Source: Propionispora vibrioides
GTDB taxonomy: Bacteria; Bacillota; Negativicutes; Propionisporales; Propionisporaceae
NCBI RefSeq assembly: GCF_900110485.1
Contig: NZ_FODY01000001.1
Location: 302,629-366,628 of the forward strand
DNA length: 64,000 nt
Direction of reading: 5' to 3'
Shown here in pieces: positions 25,368 through 34,273 of the stretch (within the stretch, counting starts at the first letter, position 1; each line of letters starts with the position of its first letter). A model generated the notes under the pieces. The model did no database searches. It was not told the DNA's origin and saw only the letters and a list, made by a program, of their open reading frames with translations. The translations under genes and the position numbers were made by a program.

Positions 25368-26456
25368 TCACCTCTCATCAATCACTTTTCGTAAAATTGC
25401 CAGCAACCGCTCATTTTGTTCCGGCCGTTTTACGGCCACCCGGACATAGGTATCCGACAAACCGGGATAATTGCTGCAGTCCCGTATCAAAACACATTCG
25501 GTTCTTAGTCTTTCCCGCAATTGGCCTGCGGTAAAACCGGTCCGTTTAATGTCCAGCAAAATAAAATTAACTGCCGGCGCAAAAGCACTCAATTCGTGAA
25601 AAGCGGTCAGCTTCTCATACAACTCCTGTTTGGCCCTTTGCACAAAATCCCTGCTATGCAAACGGTAAGCCTCATCCCTTAAGGCAGCCACACCGGCACT
25701 TTGCGCCAGTGAATTAACGTTCCAGGGATCTTTTGCAGCATGCAGCAAGGCCGTTATATCCGGTCCGGCCAAGGCAAAGCCCAGGCGAAGTCCGGGAATG
25801 GCGTAAAATTTGGTCAGCGAATGGATAATGACCAGCCGGGGATAGAACGGCAACAAACTGCGGCAGGTATATGCACTGTCGTCATGCAGAAAATCAAGAA
25901 ACGATTCATCGACGACCACCAGCGTATTCTGCTGTTTTACTTTGTCTAAAATAACTCTGATTTGAGTACTCGTCAGCAAGGTTCCTGTCGGGTTATTCGG
26001 ATTGCCTAAAAAAATGATGTCGGCACTACCGGCCTGCTGCAAGATTTTTTCCGGCTGAATACCAAAACCTTCCTCCGGATGCAAGTAAACATACCGGACC
26101 TGCGCTCCGCCGGCCCTGGCTGCCCGCTCATACTCGCCGAACGCCGGTGCTGCCACCAACACTTGCTTAGGCTTTAGCATATGACACAACAGATAAATAG
26201 GTTCAACCGCCCCATTGCCTACCGTGATATGGTCAACCGCCACTCCGTACTGGCGGCTGATGGCCTTTTTTAATTCCGCCGCCTCCGTATCCGGGTAATG
26301 AATAATATGCGGCAAAGCTCCGGCCAGCGCCTCCTTTACGCTATCCGGTACCCCCAAAGGGTTTATATTGGCGCTGAAATCGAGAAAATCCACCATTTGC
26401 CCGGTTTGCTCACGCATGGCCGCATACAGATTGCCGCCATGTTCAAAGTTCCTCAT
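25368..26456 (-). CDS. cobD: L-threonine-O-3-phosphate decarboxylase CobD
   Basis: PLP enzyme that makes (R)-1-amino-2-propanol phosphate, the linker between corrin ring and nucleotide loop. It shows HGGNLYAA, FSANINPLG, GNPNNPTGTL and the PLP lysine in HSLTKFYAIPGLRLG. It resembles histidinol-phosphate aminotransferase, but context (the threonine kinase upstream, cobS, cbiB) fixes the role. The ATG at 26456 overlaps the end of the kinase gene by 14 bases. Confidence 0.9.
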   Translation of the reverse strand: MRNFEHGGNLYAAMREQTGQMVDFLDFSANINPLGVPDSVKEALAGALPHIIHYPDTEAAELKKAISRQYGVAVDHITVGNGAVEPIYLLCHMLKPKQVLVAAPAFGEYERAARAGGAQVRYVYLHPEEGFGIQPEKILQQAGSADIIFLGNPNNPTGTLLTSTQIRVILDKVKQQNTLVVVDESFLDFLHDDSAYTCRSLLPFYPRLVIIHSLTKFYAIPGLRLGFALAGPDITALLHAAKDPWNVNSLAQSAGVAALRDEAYRLHSRDFVQRAKQELYEKLTAFHELSAFAPAVNFILLDIKRTGFTAGQLRERLRTECVLIRDCSNYPGLSDTYVRVAVKRPEQNERLLAILRKVIDER

Positions 26457-27336
26457 AAGCTTCCTCTTCACCTGCTTCCATAGATTGCCCGCCCGCAATC
26501 AGTCTTACTGTGGTCAAATACCGTACGGCAGGACAGGCACACTGCACCGCCTGTAAGCAGCCTGCCTGAAATTCCCGCAACGCCGGGGGAAACAAAATAC
26601 CCAGCACCGTCCCGCTATGAGCCACGTTAACTCCTACTGCCCCGTAGCTTTGGGCAATGGAAATGACCTCCGGCAAGCAGGGCTTGGGCAGGATCGACTG
26701 ATTGGCCAGCGCGCTTAAAGTAGCCCCCTTACCAATTAATTCGCTGTCGCCTGTTTTAATTCCTTGTATAACCCAGGCAGCAGCCTGCGCTGTCTGCTCC
26801 TCTTTTGCCTCGTTTAGTTGTCGCAAATCCTGACGCCGGTTAAACTGCAGCGTATCCACTTCACCGCCTGCATCCAGCACAAGGATGTCCAAAGCGGGCG
26901 GCGGGCCTAACGGCTGCCTGAGTTGTCCGTATAAATGGTCAAACATGACAATGCCCGGATAAAAAACCCCGTCGGTTGGTTCGATCGTCAAGGCAATGTC
27001 GGCTATTTCATCAGCACTGAGTCTGTTGCCCGACCATAGAGCAGCAGCCTGGCAGGCGGCGCTGATATCGGCACTGCTGGACGCCATGCCTTTGCCGCGC
27101 GGCAAATCGGAAAAAAGCCGGACCTGGTAGCCGGCCGGCTCAGTATTCAAATACCGGAAGGTCTTTTCCAGCGCCAGTTCCACTTTTGTCAGGTCGTTCT
27201 TGGCCGTCTCCCGGCAGGAGCTTAGTTCAATTGTGGAATACAGATTGACCGGGCAGGTAATCAGAAAATTGGTGCCCTTACTCACTCCCTGCACCAGTTC
27301 GCCGCAAGACCCCGGTACTTTCACCTTTACCCGCAT
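26443..27336 (-). CDS. pduX: L-threonine kinase, GHMP family (PduX-like)
   Basis: Phosphorylates L-threonine to supply CobD with L-threonine phosphate. The 297-residue GHMP kinase has the N-terminal VPGSCGELVQG and the ATP loop PRGKGMASSSADISAA (about 95-110), and a C-terminal AVGVNVAHSGTVLGILF strand. It sits directly before cobD in the cobalamin operon, overlapping it, which supports threonine over other GHMP substrates. Confidence 0.87.
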   Translation of the reverse strand: MRVKVKVPGSCGELVQGVSKGTNFLITCPVNLYSTIELSSCRETAKNDLTKVELALEKTFRYLNTEPAGYQVRLFSDLPRGKGMASSSADISAACQAAALWSGNRLSADEIADIALTIEPTDGVFYPGIVMFDHLYGQLRQPLGPPPALDILVLDAGGEVDTLQFNRRQDLRQLNEAKEEQTAQAAAWVIQGIKTGDSELIGKGATLSALANQSILPKPCLPEVISIAQSYGAVGVNVAHSGTVLGILFPPALREFQAGCLQAVQCACPAVRYLTTVRLIAGGQSMEAGEEEAYEEL

Positions 27337-27360
27337 GACCGGTTCTCCCCGCCTCTTTTG

Positions 27361-28116
27361 TTAACTAAAAAAAAGCGCATATAAGAACAGCACCACCAAT
27401 TCCGTTAATTCCGTAATAGCACCATAGGCATCCCCGGTCAGACCGCCCAGTTTGCGGCTGATATAACCGGCTATGCCAAGCCCGGCGCCTACTGCCGCCA
27501 GACATAGCAGCAGAGCTGTCATGCCAAAAACACTCACCAACGCGAAAGTATAAATACCGGCCACCAGCAAGGCGGTTTTTCCGGCATACTGGGCAAAAGC
27601 CTTGCCCATGCCGTCCTGCCTGGCATAGGGAAAAGACGTGATTCCGATGACCATAACCAGCCGCCCGATCACAGGCATGAGAAATAAAACGTCCGGCAGC
27701 TTTGCCACAGACATATCCAGCAGTAACGACCACTTGAGCAAAATAAACAAAGCAAAGGCTGTAACGCCATTGGCGCCGACCCGGCTGTCCTTCATAATCT
27801 CCAGCATCCGCTCCCTGGACCGGCCGGAAAAAATGCCGTCCATGGTATCCATAAATCCGTCGCAATGCAGCCCGCCGGTTAGCAAAATGTGCGCCCCCAC
27901 TAAAAACGCAGCCAGGGCATGGGGCGGGAAAGCAAGCTGAACCAGCGGCAAATACGCCTGCAACAGCCAATAGCTGCCTGCCAGCAGCGCACCGATTACT
28001 GCCCCGACTAGGGGAAAATAGACCACGCTGCGGCCAAAACGTTCTGCCGACCACTCCACTTCCCGGTAAATCCGGATGCGGGTTAAAAATTGCAAGCCAG
28101 TAATAAAATCTTTCAT
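27361..28116 (-). CDS. cobS: Adenosylcobinamide-GDP ribazoletransferase CobS
   Basis: Membrane enzyme that joins alpha-ribazole (phosphate) to adenosylcobinamide-GDP, the last assembly step. The 251 residues have six or seven transmembrane segments and the cytosolic metal-binding motif DGFMDTMDGIFSGRSRERMLEIMKDSRVGANGV. An overlapping open frame one base out of register is not coding. The ribosome binding site is weak, since a type B element begins 14 bases before the ATG. Confidence 0.92.
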   Translation of the reverse strand: MKDFITGLQFLTRIRIYREVEWSAERFGRSVVYFPLVGAVIGALLAGSYWLLQAYLPLVQLAFPPHALAAFLVGAHILLTGGLHCDGFMDTMDGIFSGRSRERMLEIMKDSRVGANGVTAFALFILLKWSLLLDMSVAKLPDVLFLMPVIGRLVMVIGITSFPYARQDGMGKAFAQYAGKTALLVAGIYTFALVSVFGMTALLLCLAAVGAGLGIAGYISRKLGGLTGDAYGAITELTELVVLFLYALFFS

Positions 28117-28129
28117 CCATCCAGTCAGG

Positions 28130-28287
28130 CTAGGGCTGCTTCCAAACTAACGGAATAATCCATGGCGAGTGATTGTTGCACCAGACTAGTTAAAATTTTT
28201 TGGAATAGTGATTACTATCCAAAAATTTTAATTAAGGCACAAAGGCTCCGGCAGGGAATGTTGCGGATAGTTTGAAAACAGGTCTAA
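28130..28287. mobile_element. MITE-like element, type B copy 4
   Basis: Within the cobalamin operon between cbiB and cobS. Ends GGCTGCTTCCAAACTA and TAGTTTGAAAACAGG are flanked by CTAG and CTAA. The centre GGAATAGTGATTACTATCC is a palindrome drifted from the A/B core. It forms a long hairpin in the operon mRNA immediately upstream of cobS and may lower expression of the last four genes. Confidence 0.78.
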
Positions 28288-28304
28288 GCAGCCTGCCTCC
28301 AGTT

Positions 28305-29252
28305 TTATTTTATCAGTGTCAAAACACCCGCCAGCAAAACAAACAATACCGTACTCACATACATGAGATAGCTGGTCCGGGTGATGTGTTCCGGTCGCAG
28401 TGCCGCAGTGCCATCGCCCATATGGGCGCGATGGGAAGCGACACCGCCATAGTAATTTAACCCGCCCAGACGGATACCTAAAGCACCGGCCGTAGCCGAC
28501 TCAGGGATACCGCTGTTAGGGCTGGGATGTTTATGGGCATCCCGCCAAATGGTCTTGGCCGAACGAACCGCATCATAACGCAGCAGCCAGGCGGCCAGCA
28601 CCAACAAAATGCCGGTAATTCGGGCGGGAAGATAGTTGAATATATCGTCAATCCGGGCGGCAATCATGCCGAAATCAAGATACTTTTCATTCTTATAACC
28701 GATCATGGAATCCATGGTGTTGACCGCCCGATAGAGAAAAGCCAGCGGCAAACCGCCAAGCGCCAAATAAAAAAGCGGCGCAATAATACCGTCAACAATA
28801 TTTTCGGCAATCGTTTCCACGGTGGCTCTGGTTATTTCGGCCACATCCAGACTGGCTGTATCCCGTCCCACAATCCAGCCCACCTTATAGCGCGCCTGTT
28901 CCAGATTGCCGGCAACCAAAAAATCGTGGATTTCCCGGCCGGCCGCTGCCAGGCTACGGGGCGAAATGACAAAAGAGGCCAGCAGGGCTTCCAAGCCGAA
29001 GGCAAACCAACCGGGCAACTGCCTAAGACACTGGGTAAGACTGTATACCGTTCCAAAGGTAATCAGCAAAACACCCAGGACCAAAAGGCCACCGGCCAGC
29101 CTTTTCTGCCCGGCCGCAGCCTGCCGGTTCAGCAGCCTTTGTTCGAAAAAGGCAATCAGCTTGCCCAGCAGCACAACCGGATGCCAGGCTGTACGGGGAT
29201 CTCCCAAAACCAAGTCAAGCAGCACTGCCGCTAACGGCAAATAGATGTCCAT
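28305..29252 (-). CDS. cbiB: Adenosylcobinamide-phosphate synthase CbiB
   Basis: Integral membrane amidase-type enzyme that attaches aminopropanol (phosphate) to adenosylcobyric acid. Family signature LDLVLGDPRTAWHPVVLLG at the N-terminus, then GRDTASLDVAEITRATVETIAENIVDGIIAPLFY, MDSMIGYKNEKYLDFG and NSGIPESATAGALGIRLGG. It has five predicted membrane segments and 315 residues. It starts three bases after the cbiP stop. Confidence 0.95.
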   Translation of the reverse strand: MDIYLPLAAVLLDLVLGDPRTAWHPVVLLGKLIAFFEQRLLNRQAAAGQKRLAGGLLVLGVLLITFGTVYSLTQCLRQLPGWFAFGLEALLASFVISPRSLAAAGREIHDFLVAGNLEQARYKVGWIVGRDTASLDVAEITRATVETIAENIVDGIIAPLFYLALGGLPLAFLYRAVNTMDSMIGYKNEKYLDFGMIAARIDDIFNYLPARITGILLVLAAWLLRYDAVRSAKTIWRDAHKHPSPNSGIPESATAGALGIRLGGLNYYGGVASHRAHMGDGTAALRPEHITRTSYLMYVSTVLFVLLAGVLTLIK

Positions 29253-29255
29253 AGT

Positions 29256-30779
29256 TTAGCCTCGCAGTCCCATGATGCGGTATAAGGCAGCCATATCCAG
29301 ATGAGTTCGCACCGTATCGGCCAACCTGTTATAGCTGGCCTGCTTTTCTGCCCGGCTGTTGCTCATACTGTCAAGTCGCGCCAATCCCTTCCGTTCCCGC
29401 AGGGCATTCAATATGGCCCGGCGGTATTGGTCATTGTCAAAAATACCGTGAATATAAGTCCCCATAACCAGGCCATCCCGGCGAACCACACCGTCCTGGC
29501 AGGCCACTTCCTGTTCCGAACGGCGGTGAATGGAAAAGGCGCTTTGCACCGTTTCGCCAAACTCGGTACGCCCCATGTGAATTTCATAGCCCGTAACCGG
29601 CAGACCGGCAGCGTCAATACCGAGGAACCCCGCTCCGTTGCAGGTCGCACTGACCTGATGGGTCACTTTGTCCGCCGCAAAGGTGGTAACCGTATCAAGT
29701 AAGCCTAAGCCGGCGGCAGACTCCAATTCCGACTCGGTATGCTCCGGGTCAAGGATTTCTTTGCCCAGCATCTGATAGCCGCCACAAATTCCGATCACCG
29801 GTGTACCTGCCGCCAAAAGCCGCTCCAGTTCCCGGTCATAGCCCATTTCCTTAAGGTACAGCAAATCCTCCAGCGTGTTTTTACTGCCCGGCAGAATAAT
29901 CAGGTCGGGCTGCCCGATTGCTTCTCCCCGCTTCACATACCGGATAGCAACGTCGCTTTCGCCGGCCAGCACGTCAAAATCGGTGAAGTTGGAGATTTTG
30001 GGAGTCCGGATTACGGCAATTTCCAAATCACGTTGGCTTGCCGTTTTCTTCTCATCCAACGATACCGAATCCTCATCATCAATCCCCAGACGTTCCAGAT
30101 GGGGAATAACGCCCAAAACAGGCTTTCCCGTTTTCTGTTCCAGAAACTCAAGCGCCGGCTGAAGCAGCCGGATATCGCCCCGGAATTTATTAATGATGAT
30201 GCCTTTTACCAACTCCCGCTCTTCCGGCTCTAAGAGCTCCAGCGTTCCCACAACAGCGGCCAGAGCCCCGCCCCGGTCGATATCGGCCACCAGAAGTACA
30301 GGCGCCTGCAGCAGCTTGGCAATGCGCATATTCACAATATCATTAGCCTTTAAATTGACTTCGGCCGGACTGCCGGCTCCCTCAATAACCATGATTTCGT
30401 ATTCCCGGTCCAGTTTCTTAAGACATTCCTCCACAACATGCAGGGCTTTCAGACTGTAGCCGTTGTGATATTCCGCCGCCGACATGTTACCGACCGGACT
30501 GCCTTTGAGAATCACCTGCGACTTTGCATTGCCCGTCGGCTTTAAAAGTACCGGATTCATTTCCACCATGGGTTCCAAGCCGGCCGCTTCGGCCTGGGCC
30601 ACCTGAGCGCGGCCCATCTCTTCGCCGGTTTTGGTCACATAGGAATTAAGCGCCATATTCTGCGCTTTAAAAGGTACGACTTGAAAGCCGTCCTGCAGAA
30701 AAATCCGGCATAAAGCCGTCGTTAGTATACTTTTACCCACATGGGAACTCGTCCCTTGAATCATGACTGGTTTAGCCAT
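29256..30779 (-). CDS. cbiP: Adenosylcobyric acid synthase CbiP (CobQ)
   Basis: ATP- and glutamine-dependent amidation of adenosylcobyrinic acid a,c-diamide at b, d, e and g. The N-terminal dethiobiotin-synthetase-like domain has GTSSHVGKSILTTALCRI and DIDRGGALAAVVGTL. The C-terminal triad glutaminase domain has LPGSKNTLEDL and the nucleophile cysteine in GICGGYQMLG, with the histidine in YIHGIFDN. The 507-residue length is typical. It overlaps the cobU end by eight bases. Confidence 0.96.
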   Translation of the reverse strand: MAKPVMIQGTSSHVGKSILTTALCRIFLQDGFQVVPFKAQNMALNSYVTKTGEEMGRAQVAQAEAAGLEPMVEMNPVLLKPTGNAKSQVILKGSPVGNMSAAEYHNGYSLKALHVVEECLKKLDREYEIMVIEGAGSPAEVNLKANDIVNMRIAKLLQAPVLLVADIDRGGALAAVVGTLELLEPEERELVKGIIINKFRGDIRLLQPALEFLEQKTGKPVLGVIPHLERLGIDDEDSVSLDEKKTASQRDLEIAVIRTPKISNFTDFDVLAGESDVAIRYVKRGEAIGQPDLIILPGSKNTLEDLLYLKEMGYDRELERLLAAGTPVIGICGGYQMLGKEILDPEHTESELESAAGLGLLDTVTTFAADKVTHQVSATCNGAGFLGIDAAGLPVTGYEIHMGRTEFGETVQSAFSIHRRSEQEVACQDGVVRRDGLVMGTYIHGIFDNDQYRRAILNALRERKGLARLDSMSNSRAEKQASYNRLADTVRTHLDMAALYRIMGLRG

Positions 30780-31347
30780 CGTTAGTCGTTACACCTCTTT
30801 GTTGTCCGGTTTTTATGGTTACGGGAAGGCCGCATACGATCAGATATACTTCTCCAGCATACCGGGCCGCCTTCTGATTGACCCAACCGGCAATATCGCG
30901 ATATTCCCGCGCCAATGCGTTTTCCGGTACAATGGCCATGCCTACCTCGTTGGTTACGAATATAACCGTCTTTTGCGTCGTCACCGCACTCTGTAAGAGC
31001 CGCTCCACCGCGTCCAGTATATATTGCTGCCTGGCTTCCACCTCAGTCGGCGCCTCGGGGGATAACATAAGATTGCTGGTATATAGTGTCAGACAATCAA
31101 ACAATATGACATCCGCTGCGGCGGCTGCCGCCATAGCCAGCTCTGCCCGGTAAGGCGCCTCAAAAGTTTGCCAGCTTGCCGGGCGCCGCCGGCGGTGCAG
31201 CGCCACCCGCTGTTCCATTTCCTGATCATAGATTTGCGCCGTGGCAATATAAGCTATCTTTTCTCCCGCCGCTGCCGCATATTGCTCGGCAAAGCTGCTT
31301 TTCCCGCTCCTGGCGCCACCGGTGATTAAAACAATTTTCCCTGCCAT
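30772..31347 (-). CDS. cobU: Adenosylcobinamide kinase / guanylyltransferase CobU
   Basis: Bifunctional enzyme that phosphorylates and then guanylylates adenosylcobinamide. It shows the P-loop GGARSGKSSFAE, TAQIYDQEMEQRVALHRRRRP (with the guanylated histidine), FDCLTLYTSNLM and FVTNEVGMAIVPENALAREYRDIAGWVNQ. At 191 residues it has normal length, and it lies between cbiA and cbiP. Confidence 0.95.
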   Translation of the reverse strand: MAGKIVLITGGARSGKSSFAEQYAAAAGEKIAYIATAQIYDQEMEQRVALHRRRRPASWQTFEAPYRAELAMAAAAAADVILFDCLTLYTSNLMLSPEAPTEVEARQQYILDAVERLLQSAVTTQKTVIFVTNEVGMAIVPENALAREYRDIAGWVNQKAARYAGEVYLIVCGLPVTIKTGQQRGVTTNDG

Positions 31348-31369
31348 ACCCTCACTCCAGGTTTTTACT

Positions 31370-32761
31370 TTACTTATTTAATCCGGTTTGCTTTTGCTCC
31401 CGGTACTGCATGCAAGCTTTCATGAAACGGTGCGCCGCCGGTTTATTGCCGGCAAAATGCATATGCAAATAAGAGGCCAATACATTGTTGGCGGCATAAC
31501 CGCCGGGATAGCCGGTTCCCGTCCGTAGCTTGATCATGGTAAACGCCCAGGGAAAACTTTCCGCCGCATCGGGAACCAGCCGGGAAAAATGAAACTCATG
31601 GCCCCGCAGCGACTGTCCCGCTGAGCATAACAGATTATCCCTGAGCGGCATAGCCTCCACATAACCTACGGTCTGCAATTTTTGCTCCATAACACAGGTC
31701 GCCGGAATGACTCCCGCCATTTCATAAGCTTGGCCGGAAAAATCCACTAGTTGCCGTGTCAGATACATCAAGCCGCCGCACTCGGCATACACCGGCATAC
31801 CATGTTGGGCAGCCACCCGGATGGCCTCCCGCATAGTCCGGTTAGCAGCCAGAGCTTGAGCAAACATCTCAGGAAAACCGCCGCCCAGCAGCAGTCCGTC
31901 CACCGCTGGCAGGTCTTGGTCGGTTAAGGGACTAAAAGGTACAAGCTCCGCCCCCAGCACCTGCAATACATTCAGGCTTTCCGGATAGTAAAAAGAAAAT
32001 GCCTGGTCCTGTGCCACACCAATGCGCAGCCGCGGCACTTCCGGAACATGCTCCGCCGGCGGCATATCCAAGGGCACTGCTTTACCGGCCAATTCGATAA
32101 TTCGGTCCAGTTCAAGCTGGTTTTCCATAACCTTGCCCAAATCCGCCACAAAGGTCTCCGGCGCATATTCCGTTACCGGCGTAAGCCCCAAATGGCGTTC
32201 CGGCAAAACAATGCCCGGATCACGAAACAAACAGCCCAGCACAGGTATATGGATTTTTTGCAGCGCCTCCAGCACCAGTTCCTTATGGGTAGCCGACCCC
32301 AGGCGGTTTACAATGACCCCGGCGATATGCACCTCCGGGTCATAATTTTTATAACCCAATACGGTAGCGGCAATGCTTTCTCCCATCGACTTGGCATCTA
32401 CCACTAAAATAACCGGCGCTTTGAGCAGTTTAGCCAGAGCCGCCGTGCTGCTGATTCCCCGACGGCCGCCGTCGTACAGCCCCATGACGCCTTCGATGAC
32501 AGCCATTTCACTGGTCTGCGCCGTATTGACAAACAGCCTGGCCGTCAATTCCGGCGGCATCAGCCAGGTATCCAGATTATGGGCCGGTTTGCCGCTGGCC
32601 AGACTGTGAAAGCCGGGGTCAATATAATCAGGGCCTACTTTATAGGACTGTACATTCATATTCCGGGCGACCAACGCCGCCAAAAGACCCGTGACCACCG
32701 TCGTTTTCCCCACGCCGCTCTGCGTTCCGGCTATAACAATCCGTGGTATATTCTTCTGCAT
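31370..32761 (-). CDS. cbiA: Cobyrinic acid a,c-diamide synthase CbiA (CobB)
   Basis: Amidates the a and c carboxylates of cobyrinate (anaerobic pathway) with glutamine and ATP. It has the P-loop GTQSGVGKTTVVTGLLAAL, YKVGPDYIDPGFH, EGVMGLYDG, and a glutaminase-like domain with YAECGGLMYLTR. The ATG at 32761 is spaced seven bases from GGGGAGG; the ATG at 32767 is too close. 463 residues. The upstream gap carries an element-end fragment. Confidence 0.94.
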   Translation of the reverse strand: MQKNIPRIVIAGTQSGVGKTTVVTGLLAALVARNMNVQSYKVGPDYIDPGFHSLASGKPAHNLDTWLMPPELTARLFVNTAQTSEMAVIEGVMGLYDGGRRGISSTAALAKLLKAPVILVVDAKSMGESIAATVLGYKNYDPEVHIAGVIVNRLGSATHKELVLEALQKIHIPVLGCLFRDPGIVLPERHLGLTPVTEYAPETFVADLGKVMENQLELDRIIELAGKAVPLDMPPAEHVPEVPRLRIGVAQDQAFSFYYPESLNVLQVLGAELVPFSPLTDQDLPAVDGLLLGGGFPEMFAQALAANRTMREAIRVAAQHGMPVYAECGGLMYLTRQLVDFSGQAYEMAGVIPATCVMEQKLQTVGYVEAMPLRDNLLCSAGQSLRGHEFHFSRLVPDAAESFPWAFTMIKLRTGTGYPGGYAANNVLASYLHMHFAGNKPAAHRFMKACMQYREQKQTGLNK

Positions 32762-32803
32762 ACCCATTCCTCCCCATAGACGCTACGCTGGCCCCATGTT
32801 ATC

Positions 32804-32824
32804 TCGTAAACAGTGATTCCCTAC
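32804..32824. repeat. Type A element end fragment at the cbiC stop
   Basis: On the minus strand GTAGGGAATCACTGTTTA follows the cbiC coding sequence and matches the type A terminus (TAGGGAACCACTGATTA). The cbiC stop codon is its TAG. No second end was found nearby, so this is a remnant or a coincidental match. Confidence 0.45.
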
Positions 32825-33453
32825 CGCTGCTGATCCATGTACAGCAAGGCATTGACGGTAGCCGCCGCAATCGGGCTGCCGCCTTTGGTTCCCTCCACCG
32901 TAATATAGGGCACCGGTGAAGTTTTCGCCAGCAATTCTTTTGATTCGCTGGCCCCGACAAATCCGACAGGCACACCGATAACGAGCGCCGGCCGGATACC
33001 GGTTTCTTCCATCAAACGGATGACTTCAAACAAAGCGGTAGGCGCATTGCCGATCGCCACAACCGCCCCGTCCAGCCGGCTGCCGAAAGCGCGCATTGCC
33101 GCCATCGACCGGGTGATGCCTTCCTGTTTTGCCGTTGCCGCCACGCTCTCGTCGGCAATCAGGCAATGGACCTGACCGCCCAAGCCGGCCAGAGTCTTTT
33201 TATTAATGCCGGTGCGGACCATTTCCACATCGCAAAAAATATCACAGCCCTGCTTTAGCGCCTGGCAACCCGCTGCCACGGCAGCTTCATGAATCCGGAT
33301 TACTTTTGCATAGTCCGGGTCACCGGCCGCATGAATAATCCGGGAAAAAATTTTTATCGCTTCCGATGACAAATGCAGCCCGTCCAGATAGGGGGCGATA
33401 ATCTCCATGCTGCGCCGCTCAATAGCCATCGGATCTTTTATAAATTCCATCAT
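32821..33453 (-). CDS. cbiC: Precorrin-8X / cobalt-precorrin-8 methylmutase CbiC
   Basis: Moves the C11 methyl to C12, giving cobyrinate. The 210 residues include IERRSMEII, RIIHAAGDPDYA, DVEMVRTGINK, the RSMAAMRAF region with the catalytic histidine region diverged to ...YAKVIRIHEAAVAAG, IGNAPTALFEV and VIGVPVGFVGASESKELL. The last block is a strong family match. SD GAGGAGGG. Its TAG stop overlaps an element-like end. Confidence 0.93.
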   Translation of the reverse strand: MMEFIKDPMAIERRSMEIIAPYLDGLHLSSEAIKIFSRIIHAAGDPDYAKVIRIHEAAVAAGCQALKQGCDIFCDVEMVRTGINKKTLAGLGGQVHCLIADESVAATAKQEGITRSMAAMRAFGSRLDGAVVAIGNAPTALFEVIRLMEETGIRPALVIGVPVGFVGASESKELLAKTSPVPYITVEGTKGGSPIAAATVNALLYMDQQR

Positions 33454-33484
33454 ATAACCCTCCTCGTGTGTGGCGGTTTTTACA

Positions 33485-34273
33485 TCACCGGCAGCCGTTT
33501 ACCGCACGGCTGCCAGCCATGTGTTTATTGACATAAGCCAGCACCTCTGCAAAAGAGGAAACCACCGTTTTATAAGGCAGCACCGGCCGGTCAATGATCA
33601 CCAGCGGCAGGCCGAGTTCCCTGGCGGCCGAAAATTTGGTGTCACTGCCGCCAATTTGACCGCTGTTTTTGGAAACCACCACCTCAGTCCCAAACTCCTT
33701 AAACAGCGCTTTGTTTAATTCATGGGAGAACGGCCCCTGCAGGGCGACAATGTCGCGGGGTTGAAATCCCAGTTCCAGACATTCCGTCAGAACACCCGGT
33801 TCCGGCAGAACTCTGGCAATTAACCGGTGAACAGCCGGGTCGGCCGCCGCCTTAAAGACTTTCAAGTGACGGCTGCCGGTAGTCAAAAAGATGACCTTCC
33901 CCAGAACCATCGCCTGCTTAGCCGCCATTTCATAATTGGAAGCTTTATATAATTTATCGTAAGCCGGTAGCGCCGCCTGCGGCCGCTCGTAGCGCAAATA
34001 GGCCACACCGCAGTTTTCACAAGCCTCCATGGCGTTGCGCGAAACATTGACCGCGTAAGGATGACTGGCATCGACCAATAGTTCCACTTGCTGACGGCGA
34101 AGCAACTCTATCATGCCGTCCGTATCCAGCATGCCTTCCTGGGCCTGCACCTGACTCTCCGACGCCAACTGCCGGCCATACTGGCTGACCACAGAAACTA
34201 TGACTTTATAGCCTTTTGCCAACTGCGCCGCCAGTTGCCGGCCGTCCTGCGTCCCCGCCAGCACCAGGATCAT
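33485..34273 (-). CDS. cbiJ: Cobalt-precorrin-6A reductase CbiJ
   Basis: NAD(P)H-dependent reduction of precorrin-6A in ring contraction. It has the N-terminal ILVLAGTQDGRQLAAQLA, the substrate motif DASHPYAVNVSRNAMEACE, RYERP, FLTTGSRHLKVF, RVLPEPGVL and VVSKNSGQIGGSDTKFSAARELGLPLVIIDRP. 262 residues, within the normal range. It shares a 4-base ATGA junction with cbiH. Confidence 0.93.
   Translation of the reverse strand: MILVLAGTQDGRQLAAQLAKGYKVIVSVVSQYGRQLASESQVQAQEGMLDTDGMIELLRRQQVELLVDASHPYAVNVSRNAMEACENCGVAYLRYERPQAALPAYDKLYKASNYEMAAKQAMVLGKVIFLTTGSRHLKVFKAAADPAVHRLIARVLPEPGVLTECLELGFQPRDIVALQGPFSHELNKALFKEFGTEVVVSKNSGQIGGSDTKFSAARELGLPLVIIDRPVLPYKTVVSSFAEVLAYVNKHMAGSRAVNGCR

Noticed and set aside
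27365..28120. Second long minus-strand frame over cobS
   Set aside because: The other frame encodes CobS with all family motifs; this one has composition typical of a frame-shifted reading.
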